Shown here in pieces: positions 42,218-50,191 of a stretch of 64,000 nt of DNA. Both the position numbers and the translations under genes were made by a program. The notes under the pieces were generated by a model that was given only the letters and a program-made list of their open reading frames with translations, was not told where the DNA came from and did no database searches. This DNA comes from Parabacteroides sp. PF5-6 (lineage in GTDB: Bacteria > Bacteroidota > Bacteroidia > Bacteroidales > Tannerellaceae), in NCBI RefSeq assembly GCF_029504695.1, contig NZ_JAQFIN010000011.1, forward strand, positions 1 through 64,000. Direction: 5' to 3'. How positions within the stretch are numbered: position 1 is the first letter of the stretch; every line of letters begins with the position of its first letter.

Positions 42218-42325
42218 CCTTAATCTTGTGGCCGACCATTGTCGGTCAATTGGCTCAGTATGGTCAGCCATTTGGCTCAGCATGGTCGGCCAACTGGTTG
42301 AATATGGTCGGCCACAAGATTAAGG
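42218..42325. repeat. 22-bp tandem dyad array F with perfect 22-bp outer arms
   Basis: Four 22-bp units start at 42229, 42251, 42273 and 42295 (core TGGYYnAnYATGGTCGGCCA). The outermost 22 bases are exact complements (42218-42239 and 42304-42325), with CCTTAATCTTGTGGCC at the left end. The array lies in the 562-bp gap before the GH3 gene. That gap also holds a degenerate copy of the promoter repeat (42386-42421, GAAGATAGGATG). Confidence 0.8.
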
Positions 42326-42733
42326 CTATAAATGTATAGATTTTCGCGGTAAAACAGACAAATCACTATCTTTATTTCTGCAAATCGAAGATAGGATGTC
42401 CTGCTTTTACTATACTTTGCCAGGCATTTCGGGAAAGAATACCGCGATCATCAGGATTTCAACAAACGGATCGCACGAATGAGATACGATCACAAGGGAA
42501 CAGGCTAACACACGTAAAAGATCAATCCACCCGATTTACTCACGGGGGGCAACAGTTGTAGTTTTCATGGACTGGTAGTTAATAATTCAGGTGACGAAAA
42601 TACGGAAATATTATTAGAATTATTCGCAAAATGATGGTATTAAGTTGTTTTTAATCCTGTAGTAAGTCTATTTTTCCCTTTTATTAATCCCCCGATTCGT
42701 ACTTTGCTGAGGTTAATAATAATAGTATGACTT

Positions 42734-45616
42734 ATGAAGAAACTTTTTAATGTAGTCTTTTTTTGTTTGCTGCTGGGGCTTTCGGCGCAGGCGCAGCAAA
42801 GTAAAATAGTATCTGTGGGGGCGTCTGTTAATATAGAGTCGGCTCCAGGTGTGTTTGATGGGAATGCTGAAACGTTTTGGTCTTTATCGGAAAAGGATTT
42901 AAAGAACGACCAGTGGCTGACATTCTCTTTGTTGCAACCTGGGGATGTGAAAGGCTTACTCATTTCTGCGGATGGGATATCCGGGGAGGAGTTGAAGGGG
43001 ATATGTAATGTTTTTGTCACTTATGATCCGATGAACCCGGGTGAGCCGGTTATTACATCGGTTAAAGGGAAAGATGGACGGTTTACGATTTCTTTCCCTC
43101 CGAAATATGGCGCACATATTAAACTGGTTTTTAAAGGTAATCAGATAACAATTCCATTGAAAATTAAGGATATTGAGGTGGTTCCGGTTAAGGCTGATCA
43201 TAAGAAAGAGGGAGTACGAACCAATCTGGCGTATATGGATCCGGAACTTCCTGTAGAAGAACGGGTAGAAAGTTTATTGGCTATTATGATTCCGGAGGAT
43301 AAGATGGAACTGGTCAGAGAGGGCTGGGGAATACCGGGCATCCCGCATTTGAATGTGCCGGCTATTATGAAGGTAGAGGCTATTCATGGGTTCTCTTATG
43401 GAAGTGGAGCTACGATTTTTCCCCAATCCATCGGAATGGGTGCTTCCTGGAACAAAGAACTGACCGAAGAAGTGGCTATGGCAATAGCCGATGAGACGAT
43501 CAGCGCGAATGCGAAACAAGCCTGGTCGCCCGTATTGGATGTGGCCCAGGATGCCCGTTGGGGAAGAAGCGAAGAGACATACGGGGAAGATCCTGTATTG
43601 GTGTCGCTGATCGGAGGCGCCTGGATCAAAGGATATCAATCGAAAGGCCTGTGGACTACACCCAAGCATTTCGGGGGGCATGGAGCGCCATTGGGCGGGC
43701 GTGACTCACATGATATCGGCCTTTCCGAAAGAGAGATGCGTGAGGTGCATCTGGTTCCTTTCCGCCATGTGATGCGTAATTATGATTGTCAGTCCATTAT
43801 GATGGCTTATTCGGATTATATGGGGGTGCCGGTTGCTAAAAGTAAGGAACTATTGAAAGGTATTTTACGGGATGAATGGGGGTTTGATGGATTTATTGTC
43901 AGTGATTGTGGGGCGATTTCCAATCTGACCAGTAAGAAACATTATACGGCGCTTGATAAGATCGAAGCGGCTAATCAGGCGCTTGCGGCGGGAATTGCAA
44001 CCAATTGTGGCGATACATACAATGATCCAGCAGTGATCGAAGCCGCAAAAAATGGTGAACTGAATATGGACAACCTGGATTATGTGTGCCGCACGATGTT
44101 GCGTACGATGTTCCGGGGTGGTTTATTTGAATATAATCCGTCGAAAGCCTTGGATTGGGATAAGGTTTATCCGGGTTGGAATACGCCGGAGCACCGTCGG
44201 TTGGCTCGCCGTGCTGCTGCGGAGTCGATTGTTTTATTGAAGAATAAAGAGAAGGTATTACCGCTGTCGGGTAATCTGCGTAAGATTGCCGTGATCGGTC
44301 CCGGAGCTGATGATCTGCAACCGGGCGATTATACTTCGAAGCCACGTCCGGGACAGTTGGTTTCTGTGCTTTCCGGGATAAAGGCCACAGTAGGAAAGAA
44401 CACGCAGGTCCTCTATCAGAAGGGATGCGAATTTATCAATGATGATGCAAGCTATGATCCGGCCAAAGCGATGGAGACTGCCCGTAGCGCGGATGTGGTG
44501 GTGTTGGTTCTGGGCGACTGTTCCTCGAGCGAAGCCTTGACGGGTATCGAGCAGACCTCAGGCGAGAACAGAGATTATGCTTCCCTGATCCTGCCGGGCA
44601 ACCAGCAGAAACTTCTTGAGGCTGTATGTGCAACGGGCAAACCGGTTGTTCTTGTTCTGCAGGTCGGTCGTCCGTATAACCTGAGTTATGCTTCCGAACA
44701 TTGCCAGGCTATTCTGGTCAACTGGTTACCGGGCCAGGAGGGAGGCCATGCCACTGCCGATGTCTTGTTTGGCCAATATAATCCGGGCGGAAGACTGCCG
44801 ATGACCTTCCCGCAGGATGTCGCCCAGCTTCCTTTATATTATAACTTCAAAACATCCGGGCGCAGATATGAATATGTAGATATGCCCTTTTATCCGCTCT
44901 ACCCTTTTGGTTACGGATTGAGTTATACGACGTTTGAATATTCAAACCTACAGACTGATATTCTGTCGGATGGGAGTATTCATGTCCAGGCTTCGGTTAC
45001 CAATACCGGTGATGTAGCCGGTGATGAGGTTGCCCAGTTGTACGTTACGGATATGTATGCCAGCGTAAAAACCCGGGTCATGGAACTAAAAGATTTCACC
45101 CGTTTGCATCTGAAGCCGGGAGAAACGAAAATGGTAGATTTTACCCTGACACCCTATCAATTATCTTTATTAAACGATCAAATGGACCGGGTTGTCGAAA
45201 AAGGGGAATTTAAGATTATGGTTGGAGGAAAGAGCCCGTCTTATGTAGCTACGGATAAAATTAAAGATAGTGTTGGCTTTGAAACTTCCCGGGAGGGTGT
45301 GGGTTGCACCATTGATTATCCGTACGCTTTTCATGCTGATTTTGACATAAAGATCGATGGGATAGAAACGAATTTGCTCCATAAGAAGAAGTCCGTATTT
45401 GTCTCTGTTAAAAATAACGGGAACCTGACGGATACCGGAAAGATAACATATTATATAGATGGAAAACAAACGGGTGATATACGGCATTATGAACTGGATT
45501 CCGGACAGGAAAAACAGATAGCGTTCGATCTGCCGGATACCGAGTATAAAAACCTGTTGTTTACAACGAAATATAAAAGTATAAATCGGGGAGGTCCCGA
45601 AAGTCAGGACCTATAA
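42734..45616 (+). CDS. GH3 family beta-glycosidase
   Basis: 960 residues with a signal peptide ending LSAQAQ. A beta domain of about 130 residues precedes the catalytic part. The GH3 N-terminal barrel has KHFGGHGAPLGGRDSHD near 312 and the nucleophile Asp391 in FIVSDCGAISN. The GH3 C-terminal domain (KIAVIGPGADD) and fibronectin III-like domain (GDVAGDEVAQLYV) follow. An extra 110-residue C-terminal beta domain completes the protein. Beta-glucosidase or beta-xylosidase activity is expected; specificity cannot be read. No SusC/SusD pair adjoins it. Confidence 0.93.
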   Translation: MKKLFNVVFFCLLLGLSAQAQQSKIVSVGASVNIESAPGVFDGNAETFWSLSEKDLKNDQWLTFSLLQPGDVKGLLISADGISGEELKGICNVFVTYDPMNPGEPVITSVKGKDGRFTISFPPKYGAHIKLVFKGNQITIPLKIKDIEVVPVKADHKKEGVRTNLAYMDPELPVEERVESLLAIMIPEDKMELVREGWGIPGIPHLNVPAIMKVEAIHGFSYGSGATIFPQSIGMGASWNKELTEEVAMAIADETISANAKQAWSPVLDVAQDARWGRSEETYGEDPVLVSLIGGAWIKGYQSKGLWTTPKHFGGHGAPLGGRDSHDIGLSEREMREVHLVPFRHVMRNYDCQSIMMAYSDYMGVPVAKSKELLKGILRDEWGFDGFIVSDCGAISNLTSKKHYTALDKIEAANQALAAGIATNCGDTYNDPAVIEAAKNGELNMDNLDYVCRTMLRTMFRGGLFEYNPSKALDWDKVYPGWNTPEHRRLARRAAAESIVLLKNKEKVLPLSGNLRKIAVIGPGADDLQPGDYTSKPRPGQLVSVLSGIKATVGKNTQVLYQKGCEFINDDASYDPAKAMETARSADVVVLVLGDCSSSEALTGIEQTSGENRDYASLILPGNQQKLLEAVCATGKPVVLVLQVGRPYNLSYASEHCQAILVNWLPGQEGGHATADVLFGQYNPGGRLPMTFPQDVAQLPLYYNFKTSGRRYEYVDMPFYPLYPFGYGLSYTTFEYSNLQTDILSDGSIHVQASVTNTGDVAGDEVAQLYVTDMYASVKTRVMELKDFTRLHLKPGETKMVDFTLTPYQLSLLNDQMDRVVEKGEFKIMVGGKSPSYVATDKIKDSVGFETSREGVGCTIDYPYAFHADFDIKIDGIETNLLHKKKSVFVSVKNNGNLTDTGKITYYIDGKQTGDIRHYELDSGQEKQIAFDLPDTEYKNLLFTTKYKSINRGGPESQDL

Positions 45617-45640
45617 TTCAATTTGACTTTTGATACTACC

Positions 45641-45751
45641 CTCAAGCAAGCTTGGATCTGCATTCGACTTTCACTATCTTTGTAGAAGATAGGATGCGCC
45701 TCAGCATATCTCAAGCAAGCTTGGATCTGCATTCGACTTTCACTATCTTTG
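45641..45751 (+). repeat. Duplicated 42-bp promoter-type repeat
   Basis: A 42-bp sequence occurs identically at 45641-45682 and 45710-45751, 69 bp apart. It contains the dyad CAAGCTTG and ends in TATCTTTG, a perfect TAnnTTTG -7 box. The intervening part starts GAAGATAGGATGCGCC. The last -7 box is 36 bp before the radical SAM start. Sequences of this kind recur in Bacteroidales genomes; a degenerate copy is at 42386-42421. Confidence 0.75.
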
Positions 45752-45787
45752 ATTCCATAAATGCAATTGAAGAGAGAGGATAGTCCG

Positions 45788-47464
45788 ATGAAAACGATTC
45801 TTACAACGCTGAATGCGAAATATATCCATACTTCACTGGCCTTGCGTTGGTTGTATGTGGCCAATAAAGACCGGTTCGATCTCTCGTTCCGGGAATATAC
45901 AATCAAAGAACGTACGGAGCGGATCGCGGAAGAGCTGTTAGCGCTGGAATGCGATGTCGTGGGCATCAGCGTGTCGATCTGGAATGTGCGGCAGACGCGG
46001 GAACTGGTTGTCGCCCTGAAGGAAGCCCGACCGGAACTGATTCTTATCGTCGGAGGACCGGAGGTGATGTATGAACCGGAGTTTTTTCTGGCGGACTGGC
46101 CGATCGATTATGTGATCGGTGGGGAAGGGGAGTTTGTATTGGGCGAACTCTTGGGAGCCATTCAAGAGGGACTCTCTACCGAGATCCGCGGTGTTTCTTC
46201 ACGCGGGCATATCGATCATACAATCGTACAGGCGGATATTGAAAAGCTGGCACTCCTGCCTTCGCCTTTTCAATTGGAGGAGGACGAGATAGACCGGCCG
46301 CACCGGATGGTCTATTTCGAGACGTCGCGCGGCTGTCCTTACCAATGCCAGTATTGCCTTTCTTCGTTGGAAAAGGGGGTGCGTTATTTCCCGCAAGCGT
46401 ATATCTTTCAAAACCTGAAATACCTGATCGAACACGGTGCGCGGCAGATCAAGTTCCTCGACCGGACGTTTAACCTGAACCGGGAACATACGGAGGGTGT
46501 TTTTCAATTCCTGATCGCCAACCACCGGACGGGCCTGAGTTGCCAGTTCGAGGTCTATGCCGATCTGTTGCACGATGCGTTGATCGACTACCTGAACACC
46601 GCACTGCCCACCGGTTTTTTTCGTTTTGAGATCGGTATCCAGTCGACTTACGAGCCTACGAACCGGGCGGTTCGACGCAAGCAAAACTTTGAATTACTGG
46701 CCCGGAATATCCGGCGCATCATGGACGGCGGACGGATCGATCTACATCTGGATCTGATTGCCGGCTTGCCGTATGAGTCGTTCGACCGCTTTCGCCAGTC
46801 GTTTAATGAGGTGTTTGCATTGGGAGCCAAAGAGGTGCAACTGGGATTCCTGAAAATGCTTCGCGGCACCAATCTGCGACGCGATGCCGACCGGTATGGC
46901 TATGTGTATCAGGCGGAGGCGCCTTATGAGATTGTCTGTAACGCGGATATCAGCGCTGCCGAGTTGGCGCGTATCCATCAGGCGGAGCAGATGCTGGATA
47001 AATATTGGAACAGTGGTCGTTTCCGGCAGACGATGGCTGTGGTTTTCGCCGACCATTACGCCGGGCGCTACTTCGAATTCTTCGATGAATTGGGCGTTTT
47101 TTACCATTCCAACAACTATCCGTACCACGGCTATCAGTTGGAAGACCTTTTCCGTTTCCTGTATCATTTCCTGCAATCGAAAGCTATCGACCTCTTGCTG
47201 CCCTTGCGCCGTGACTTCTACAGCCACTTCAGCCGCCGTCCCAAAGGCTTCTGGCCGGAGCTCTTAGATAAGAAAAAACGTAAACAACTGCTTTACGCCA
47301 TCGCCCAGGATCAGGCATTCCTGCAAGAGCATAAACTCAACCGCGAAATCATCGAAAAACATACCGCCATCGACCCCTCCCCGAACGGAGGCTATTGGCT
47401 AACCTGCTTCCTGACCGAAGGGAATAGGGAATTGTATATAGAATGGCTTGGTGTAATGAAATAA
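45788..47464 (+). CDS. B12-binding-domain radical SAM protein (DUF4080-like)
   Basis: 558 residues from the ATG after GAGAGAGGA (MKTILTTLNAKYIHTSLALRWL). An in-frame ATG 27 bp upstream would leave almost no leader after the -7 box. A B12-binding Rossmann domain (about 1-130, GGPEVMYEPEF) precedes the radical SAM cluster CPYQCQYC (Cys183, Cys187, Cys190). DUF4080-type sequence fills the C-terminal third. No substrate is known for this group. The promoter is the duplicated 42-bp repeat. Confidence 0.9.
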   Translation: MKTILTTLNAKYIHTSLALRWLYVANKDRFDLSFREYTIKERTERIAEELLALECDVVGISVSIWNVRQTRELVVALKEARPELILIVGGPEVMYEPEFFLADWPIDYVIGGEGEFVLGELLGAIQEGLSTEIRGVSSRGHIDHTIVQADIEKLALLPSPFQLEEDEIDRPHRMVYFETSRGCPYQCQYCLSSLEKGVRYFPQAYIFQNLKYLIEHGARQIKFLDRTFNLNREHTEGVFQFLIANHRTGLSCQFEVYADLLHDALIDYLNTALPTGFFRFEIGIQSTYEPTNRAVRRKQNFELLARNIRRIMDGGRIDLHLDLIAGLPYESFDRFRQSFNEVFALGAKEVQLGFLKMLRGTNLRRDADRYGYVYQAEAPYEIVCNADISAAELARIHQAEQMLDKYWNSGRFRQTMAVVFADHYAGRYFEFFDELGVFYHSNNYPYHGYQLEDLFRFLYHFLQSKAIDLLLPLRRDFYSHFSRRPKGFWPELLDKKKRKQLLYAIAQDQAFLQEHKLNREIIEKHTAIDPSPNGGYWLTCFLTEGNRELYIEWLGVMK

Positions 47465-47470
47465 TATTAT

Positions 47471-47478
47471 TAAATTTG
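47471..47478 (+). promoter_or_regulatory. Promoter -7 box of the toxin-antitoxin operon
   Basis: TAAATTTG matches TAnnTTTG, directly after the radical SAM gene and 31 bp before the preferred antitoxin start. Confidence 0.5.
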
Positions 47479-47509
47479 TACATTATGATGTATGCAAAAT
47501 GTAATCACT

Positions 47510-47740
47510 ATGAAAGTAATAAGTTCGGCGGAATTACGTAATAACATGAAAAATTGTCTTGATACTGCACGAACAGAAACTGTAGTTATCCAGAGAGCAA
47601 AGACCGAAACATCCATCCTAACAAGGCAGGATGATCTACCTGAAGATTTCCATTTGGCAATATCTATGGATGAAGCGATTTGTAGAGTTGAAAGTGGAAT
47701 GATAGAACTTATCAAGAGCAAAAAGCAAATAAAGACTTAA
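47510..47740 (+). CDS. Phd/YefM-like antitoxin
   Basis: 76 residues from MKVISSAELRNNMKNCL, the usual Phd/YefM opening. The ATG at 47492 would add six residues. The N-terminal half is the DNA-binding/dimerisation part and the acidic-to-basic C-terminus should bind the toxin. The stop overlaps the toxin ATG by one base, the normal coupling of type II pairs. Autoregulation of the operon is expected from the family. Confidence 0.8.
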   Translation: MKVISSAELRNNMKNCLDTARTETVVIQRAKTETSILTRQDDLPEDFHLAISMDEAICRVESGMIELIKSKKQIKT

Positions 47741-48069
47741 TGAGAGTCATTATCCTTCCGGAGGTAATCGATTATTTCCTGGAGCTGGCCTCTCTCTTTT
47801 ATGACAAAGGGTATTTTGGATTTGAATATAATGCAGTACAGTATGCCCGGGAGTTATTTGAAGAGATCAGGGATAACTTACCAACCAAACATAAGAAGGT
47901 CGCTCCTGAATATTTTGATAAGTATGGGGAAGGCTTGTTTTATGCCGTTTTTAGACGAAATAAGAACACATCATGGTATGTGTTTTTCAATATTTATCAA
48001 ACGGGGGGAGAAGTTGTCTATTTTGTCAGATATGTGAGCAATAATCATGTGATTGCACAATATTTGTAA
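47740..48069 (+). CDS. RelE/ParE-type toxin
   Basis: 109 residues. Pattern of a RelE/ParE fold: early helix pair (EVIDYFLELASLFYDKGYFGFEYNAVQYARELFEEI shown in parts), then strands including GLFYAVFRRNKNTSWYVFFNIY and VVYFVRYVSNNHVIAQYL. Length is normal for an intact toxin, unlike the stubs at 49801 and 52971. mRNA cleavage or gyrase poisoning cannot be told apart here. It is the only complete toxin in the window. Confidence 0.75.
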   Translation: MRVIILPEVIDYFLELASLFYDKGYFGFEYNAVQYARELFEEIRDNLPTKHKKVAPEYFDKYGEGLFYAVFRRNKNTSWYVFFNIYQTGGEVVYFVRYVSNNHVIAQYL

Positions 48070-48143
48070 ACAGAATTGCAGGGCAGTTCACCGTTGTTTT
48101 TCCGTTATTCGTCGGGAAACTCCCTTTAATAGGCGCTAACGCG

Positions 48144-48174
48144 TTGGGTGGTTGGGCCGGATCATGTAGCTTTG
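48144..48174 (+). promoter_or_regulatory. Promoter of the LiaF-like/LytTR operon
   Basis: A TTGG -33 element (48144-48147) is followed after 19 bp by TAGCTTTG (48167-48174), a full match to the Bacteroidetes promoter layout. The start codon is 25 bp downstream. Confidence 0.65.
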
Positions 48175-48199
48175 CCTTAGAATTTAAAGATACGAAATT

Positions 48200-48919
48200 A
48201 TGAACGCATTTCACGAACATCATCATCGTTATCGTAAGTTAAATACGATCGCGGTCTCATTTGCATTTATTTTTGTAGGAGTAATGTTTCTGGCCCGTAA
48301 TTTTGGCTGGGTCGATCATTCTGTTTTCTCTTTTGTCATTTCCTGGCAAATGTTATTGGTCTATATCGGATTATTCCAGTTGATCAAAAGAAATATAATG
48401 GGAGGATTGATTATGATCACGTTTGGTAGCTATTTTCTGTTGCCTTCCGACTATGGGCTGGGGACTTATTGGCCCGTATTGTTGATCCTTATCGGAATAG
48501 GGATATTGTTTAAACGCCAGATGAATCATACATGGGGGCATAAGAACCTAGCGCATGGTGCGACAGAGTCTTCTTCGGTAGTGGACGGTTTTGTCCATGT
48601 AGATATAAGCTTCGGAGGTACAAAGCATATTGTTTTGGATCCTGTTTTTCAAGGAGCTCAAATAGATGTCTCCTTTGGTTCTATGGTTTTGGACCTGCGC
48701 CGCACGGCGTTGGAAAAGCCGGTGACGGCAATTGATCTGGATTGTAGCTTTGGCAGTATCGAATTGTATATTCCCGGTCATTGGAATGTGATCCTTCGTA
48801 CGGATAATAGTTTCGGAGGTATTCAGGACAAACGGATGGTGGCGCACCAGATTGATTATGAGCACGAACTGCTTATCCGGGGCGATGTCAGTTTTGGTGG
48901 GGTAGAGATTAAAAGTTAA
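48200..48919 (+). CDS. LiaF-like membrane protein
   Basis: 239 residues. Four predicted helices (about 17-36, 45-62, 64-80, 86-104) are followed by a beta-strand domain with the recurring SFGG/SFGS motif (DISFGGTKHIV, DVSFGSMVLDL, DCSFGSIELYI, NSFGGIQDK, DVSFGGVEIKS). This is the layout of LiaF/DUF2154-type proteins, which in Firmicutes restrain cell-envelope stress signalling. It lies 2 bp upstream of a LytTR regulator, a likely functional pair. Confidence 0.85.
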   Translation: MNAFHEHHHRYRKLNTIAVSFAFIFVGVMFLARNFGWVDHSVFSFVISWQMLLVYIGLFQLIKRNIMGGLIMITFGSYFLLPSDYGLGTYWPVLLILIGIGILFKRQMNHTWGHKNLAHGATESSSVVDGFVHVDISFGGTKHIVLDPVFQGAQIDVSFGSMVLDLRRTALEKPVTAIDLDCSFGSIELYIPGHWNVILRTDNSFGGIQDKRMVAHQIDYEHELLIRGDVSFGGVEIKS

Positions 48920-48921
48920 GT

Positions 48922-49722
48922 ATGTCGGAGCATCCCTTTACAGAGACGATCACACGGCGGATCGCAGGAACGGTATTGTTGGTTCTTGCGGTATTGCTTC
49001 AATGGCTTATCCTAACGTATTACGGGCAGGTGCCTATGGTTCCGGCGGTGATAGATAGCTTGATCTCCATTGGCTTGCTTACGGTATCGGGCTATTACTG
49101 CTGGTTTGTATTGGCGTATATCCGGGTGTGGCAGGTGCAGTTGAGCCTGGCTTTGCTCGTTCAGTTTGTTTGCCTGGGCATTAGCTTTACGCTGATGACG
49201 ATAGTTGACCTGGCGGATGCCTCTTCTTTCCTGTACACCTTGCCGCTGCGTTTTATTTTCGGCCTGTTGGGCTGGATCATCCTCCTGCAGTGGTATTGGA
49301 GGTTACAACAAGAGCAGCAATTCCAGGAAGTCCTGGAAGAAGAACGCGAAAGGGCCGAGAGGGAGAATACGCTACCGGAGACCGCACCGGTGGAACGGAT
49401 CGACCGGATCTCCGTCAAAGACGGTAGCCGCATCCATATCGTGCCTGTGGGCGACCTCTATTGCCTGCAGGCCTGCGGCGACTATGTCACGCTCTTCACC
49501 CCTACCGGGCAGTATATCAAGGAGCAGACCATGAAGTATTTCGAGCAACACCTGCCGCCGACCTTTGTGCGTATCCACCGCTCTTCGATCGTCAACGCGG
49601 AATATATCGCCCGCGTCGAACTCTTCGGCAAAGACAACTACCAGATCAAACTCAAAAACGGCACCAGCCTGCGTGCCAGCCAGAGCGGCTACAAACTCTT
49701 GAAAGAAAGATTATCTTTGTGA
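48922..49722 (+). CDS. Membrane-anchored LytTR transcription regulator
   Basis: 266 residues. Four hydrophobic helices (about 14-32, 42-64, 72-95, 102-128) are followed by a glutamate/arginine coiled linker and a LytTR domain at about 165-262 (LYCLQACGDYVTLF, FVRIHRSSIVNAEYI). There is no kinase or receiver. It is transcribed with the LiaF-like gene from one promoter. A signal passed within the membrane from the LiaF-like protein to this regulator is inferred. Confidence 0.87.
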   Translation: MSEHPFTETITRRIAGTVLLVLAVLLQWLILTYYGQVPMVPAVIDSLISIGLLTVSGYYCWFVLAYIRVWQVQLSLALLVQFVCLGISFTLMTIVDLADASSFLYTLPLRFIFGLLGWIILLQWYWRLQQEQQFQEVLEEERERAERENTLPETAPVERIDRISVKDGSRIHIVPVGDLYCLQACGDYVTLFTPTGQYIKEQTMKYFEQHLPPTFVRIHRSSIVNAEYIARVELFGKDNYQIKLKNGTSLRASQSGYKLLKERLSL

Positions 49723-49749
49723 TTTAGCTTTCCATACAGAAAAGCCGCA

Positions 49750-49787
49750 GCAAAAGTTTCTATATACGGAAACATTTGCTATCTTTG
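49750..49787 (+). promoter_or_regulatory. Promoter with overlapping operator-like dyad
   Basis: The dyad GCAAAAGTTTC...GAAACATTTGC (49750-49779, 10 of 11 pairs) ends exactly where the -7 box TATCTTTG (49780-49787) begins, so it covers the -33 region. That position suits autorepression by the antitoxin encoded downstream. Confidence 0.6.
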
Positions 49788-49800
49788 CACTTTGTAGAAG

Positions 49801-49863
49801 ATGGAACCAAAAGAACGATTTAAGGTAGTGTATTCTGCCGACGCTAAAGAGATAAGGATATGA
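49801..49863 (+). pseudogene. Internally deleted RelE/HigB-type toxin stub
   Basis: A 20-codon frame begins MEPKERFKVVYSADAKEIRI and stops at TGA. The first 16 residues match the conserved start of toxins paired with this antitoxin type, which are normally near 110 residues. The promoter, start codon and ATGA overlap with the antitoxin ATG at 49860 are kept. The middle of the gene is missing, so an internal deletion is inferred. Confidence 0.65.
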
Positions 49864-50174
49864 ATAAAATGAAATTTTATACGCATGAGGAAATAGAAGA
49901 TGAGTTCATTGGTGAAAAAGGGACTCCGAAGCGTGATAAATACGAAGAAGAAATAGAAATGTTCCTTATCGGGGAAGCGATCAGGCAAGCCCGGCAATCC
50001 CAAAATCTGACCCAAGAGGAATTAGGCAGACGGGTTGGCGTGCAAAAAGCACAAATATCCAGAATAGAGAACGGTAAAAACTTAACGTTCTCCACTGTTA
50101 TAAAATTGCTCAAAGCGATGGGCTTAAGCGCTAAGCTGGAAATAAGCGATTTGGGAAAGATCGCTTTGTGCTGA
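49860..50174 (+). CDS. XRE-family antitoxin without an intact toxin
   Basis: 104 residues. The N-terminal segment KFYTHEEIEDEFIGEKGTP is the toxin-binding part of this Bacteroidetes antitoxin family. A HTH_3 domain covers about 40-95 (LTQEELGRRVGVQKAQISRIENG). It remains intact and is preceded by its own operator-like promoter. As no full toxin precedes it, it may act only as a repressor or cross-protect against related toxins. Confidence 0.85.
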   Translation: MNKMKFYTHEEIEDEFIGEKGTPKRDKYEEEIEMFLIGEAIRQARQSQNLTQEELGRRVGVQKAQISRIENGKNLTFSTVIKLLKAMGLSAKLEISDLGKIALC

Positions 50175-50191
50175 CTTCTGCTTTCCTTCCC

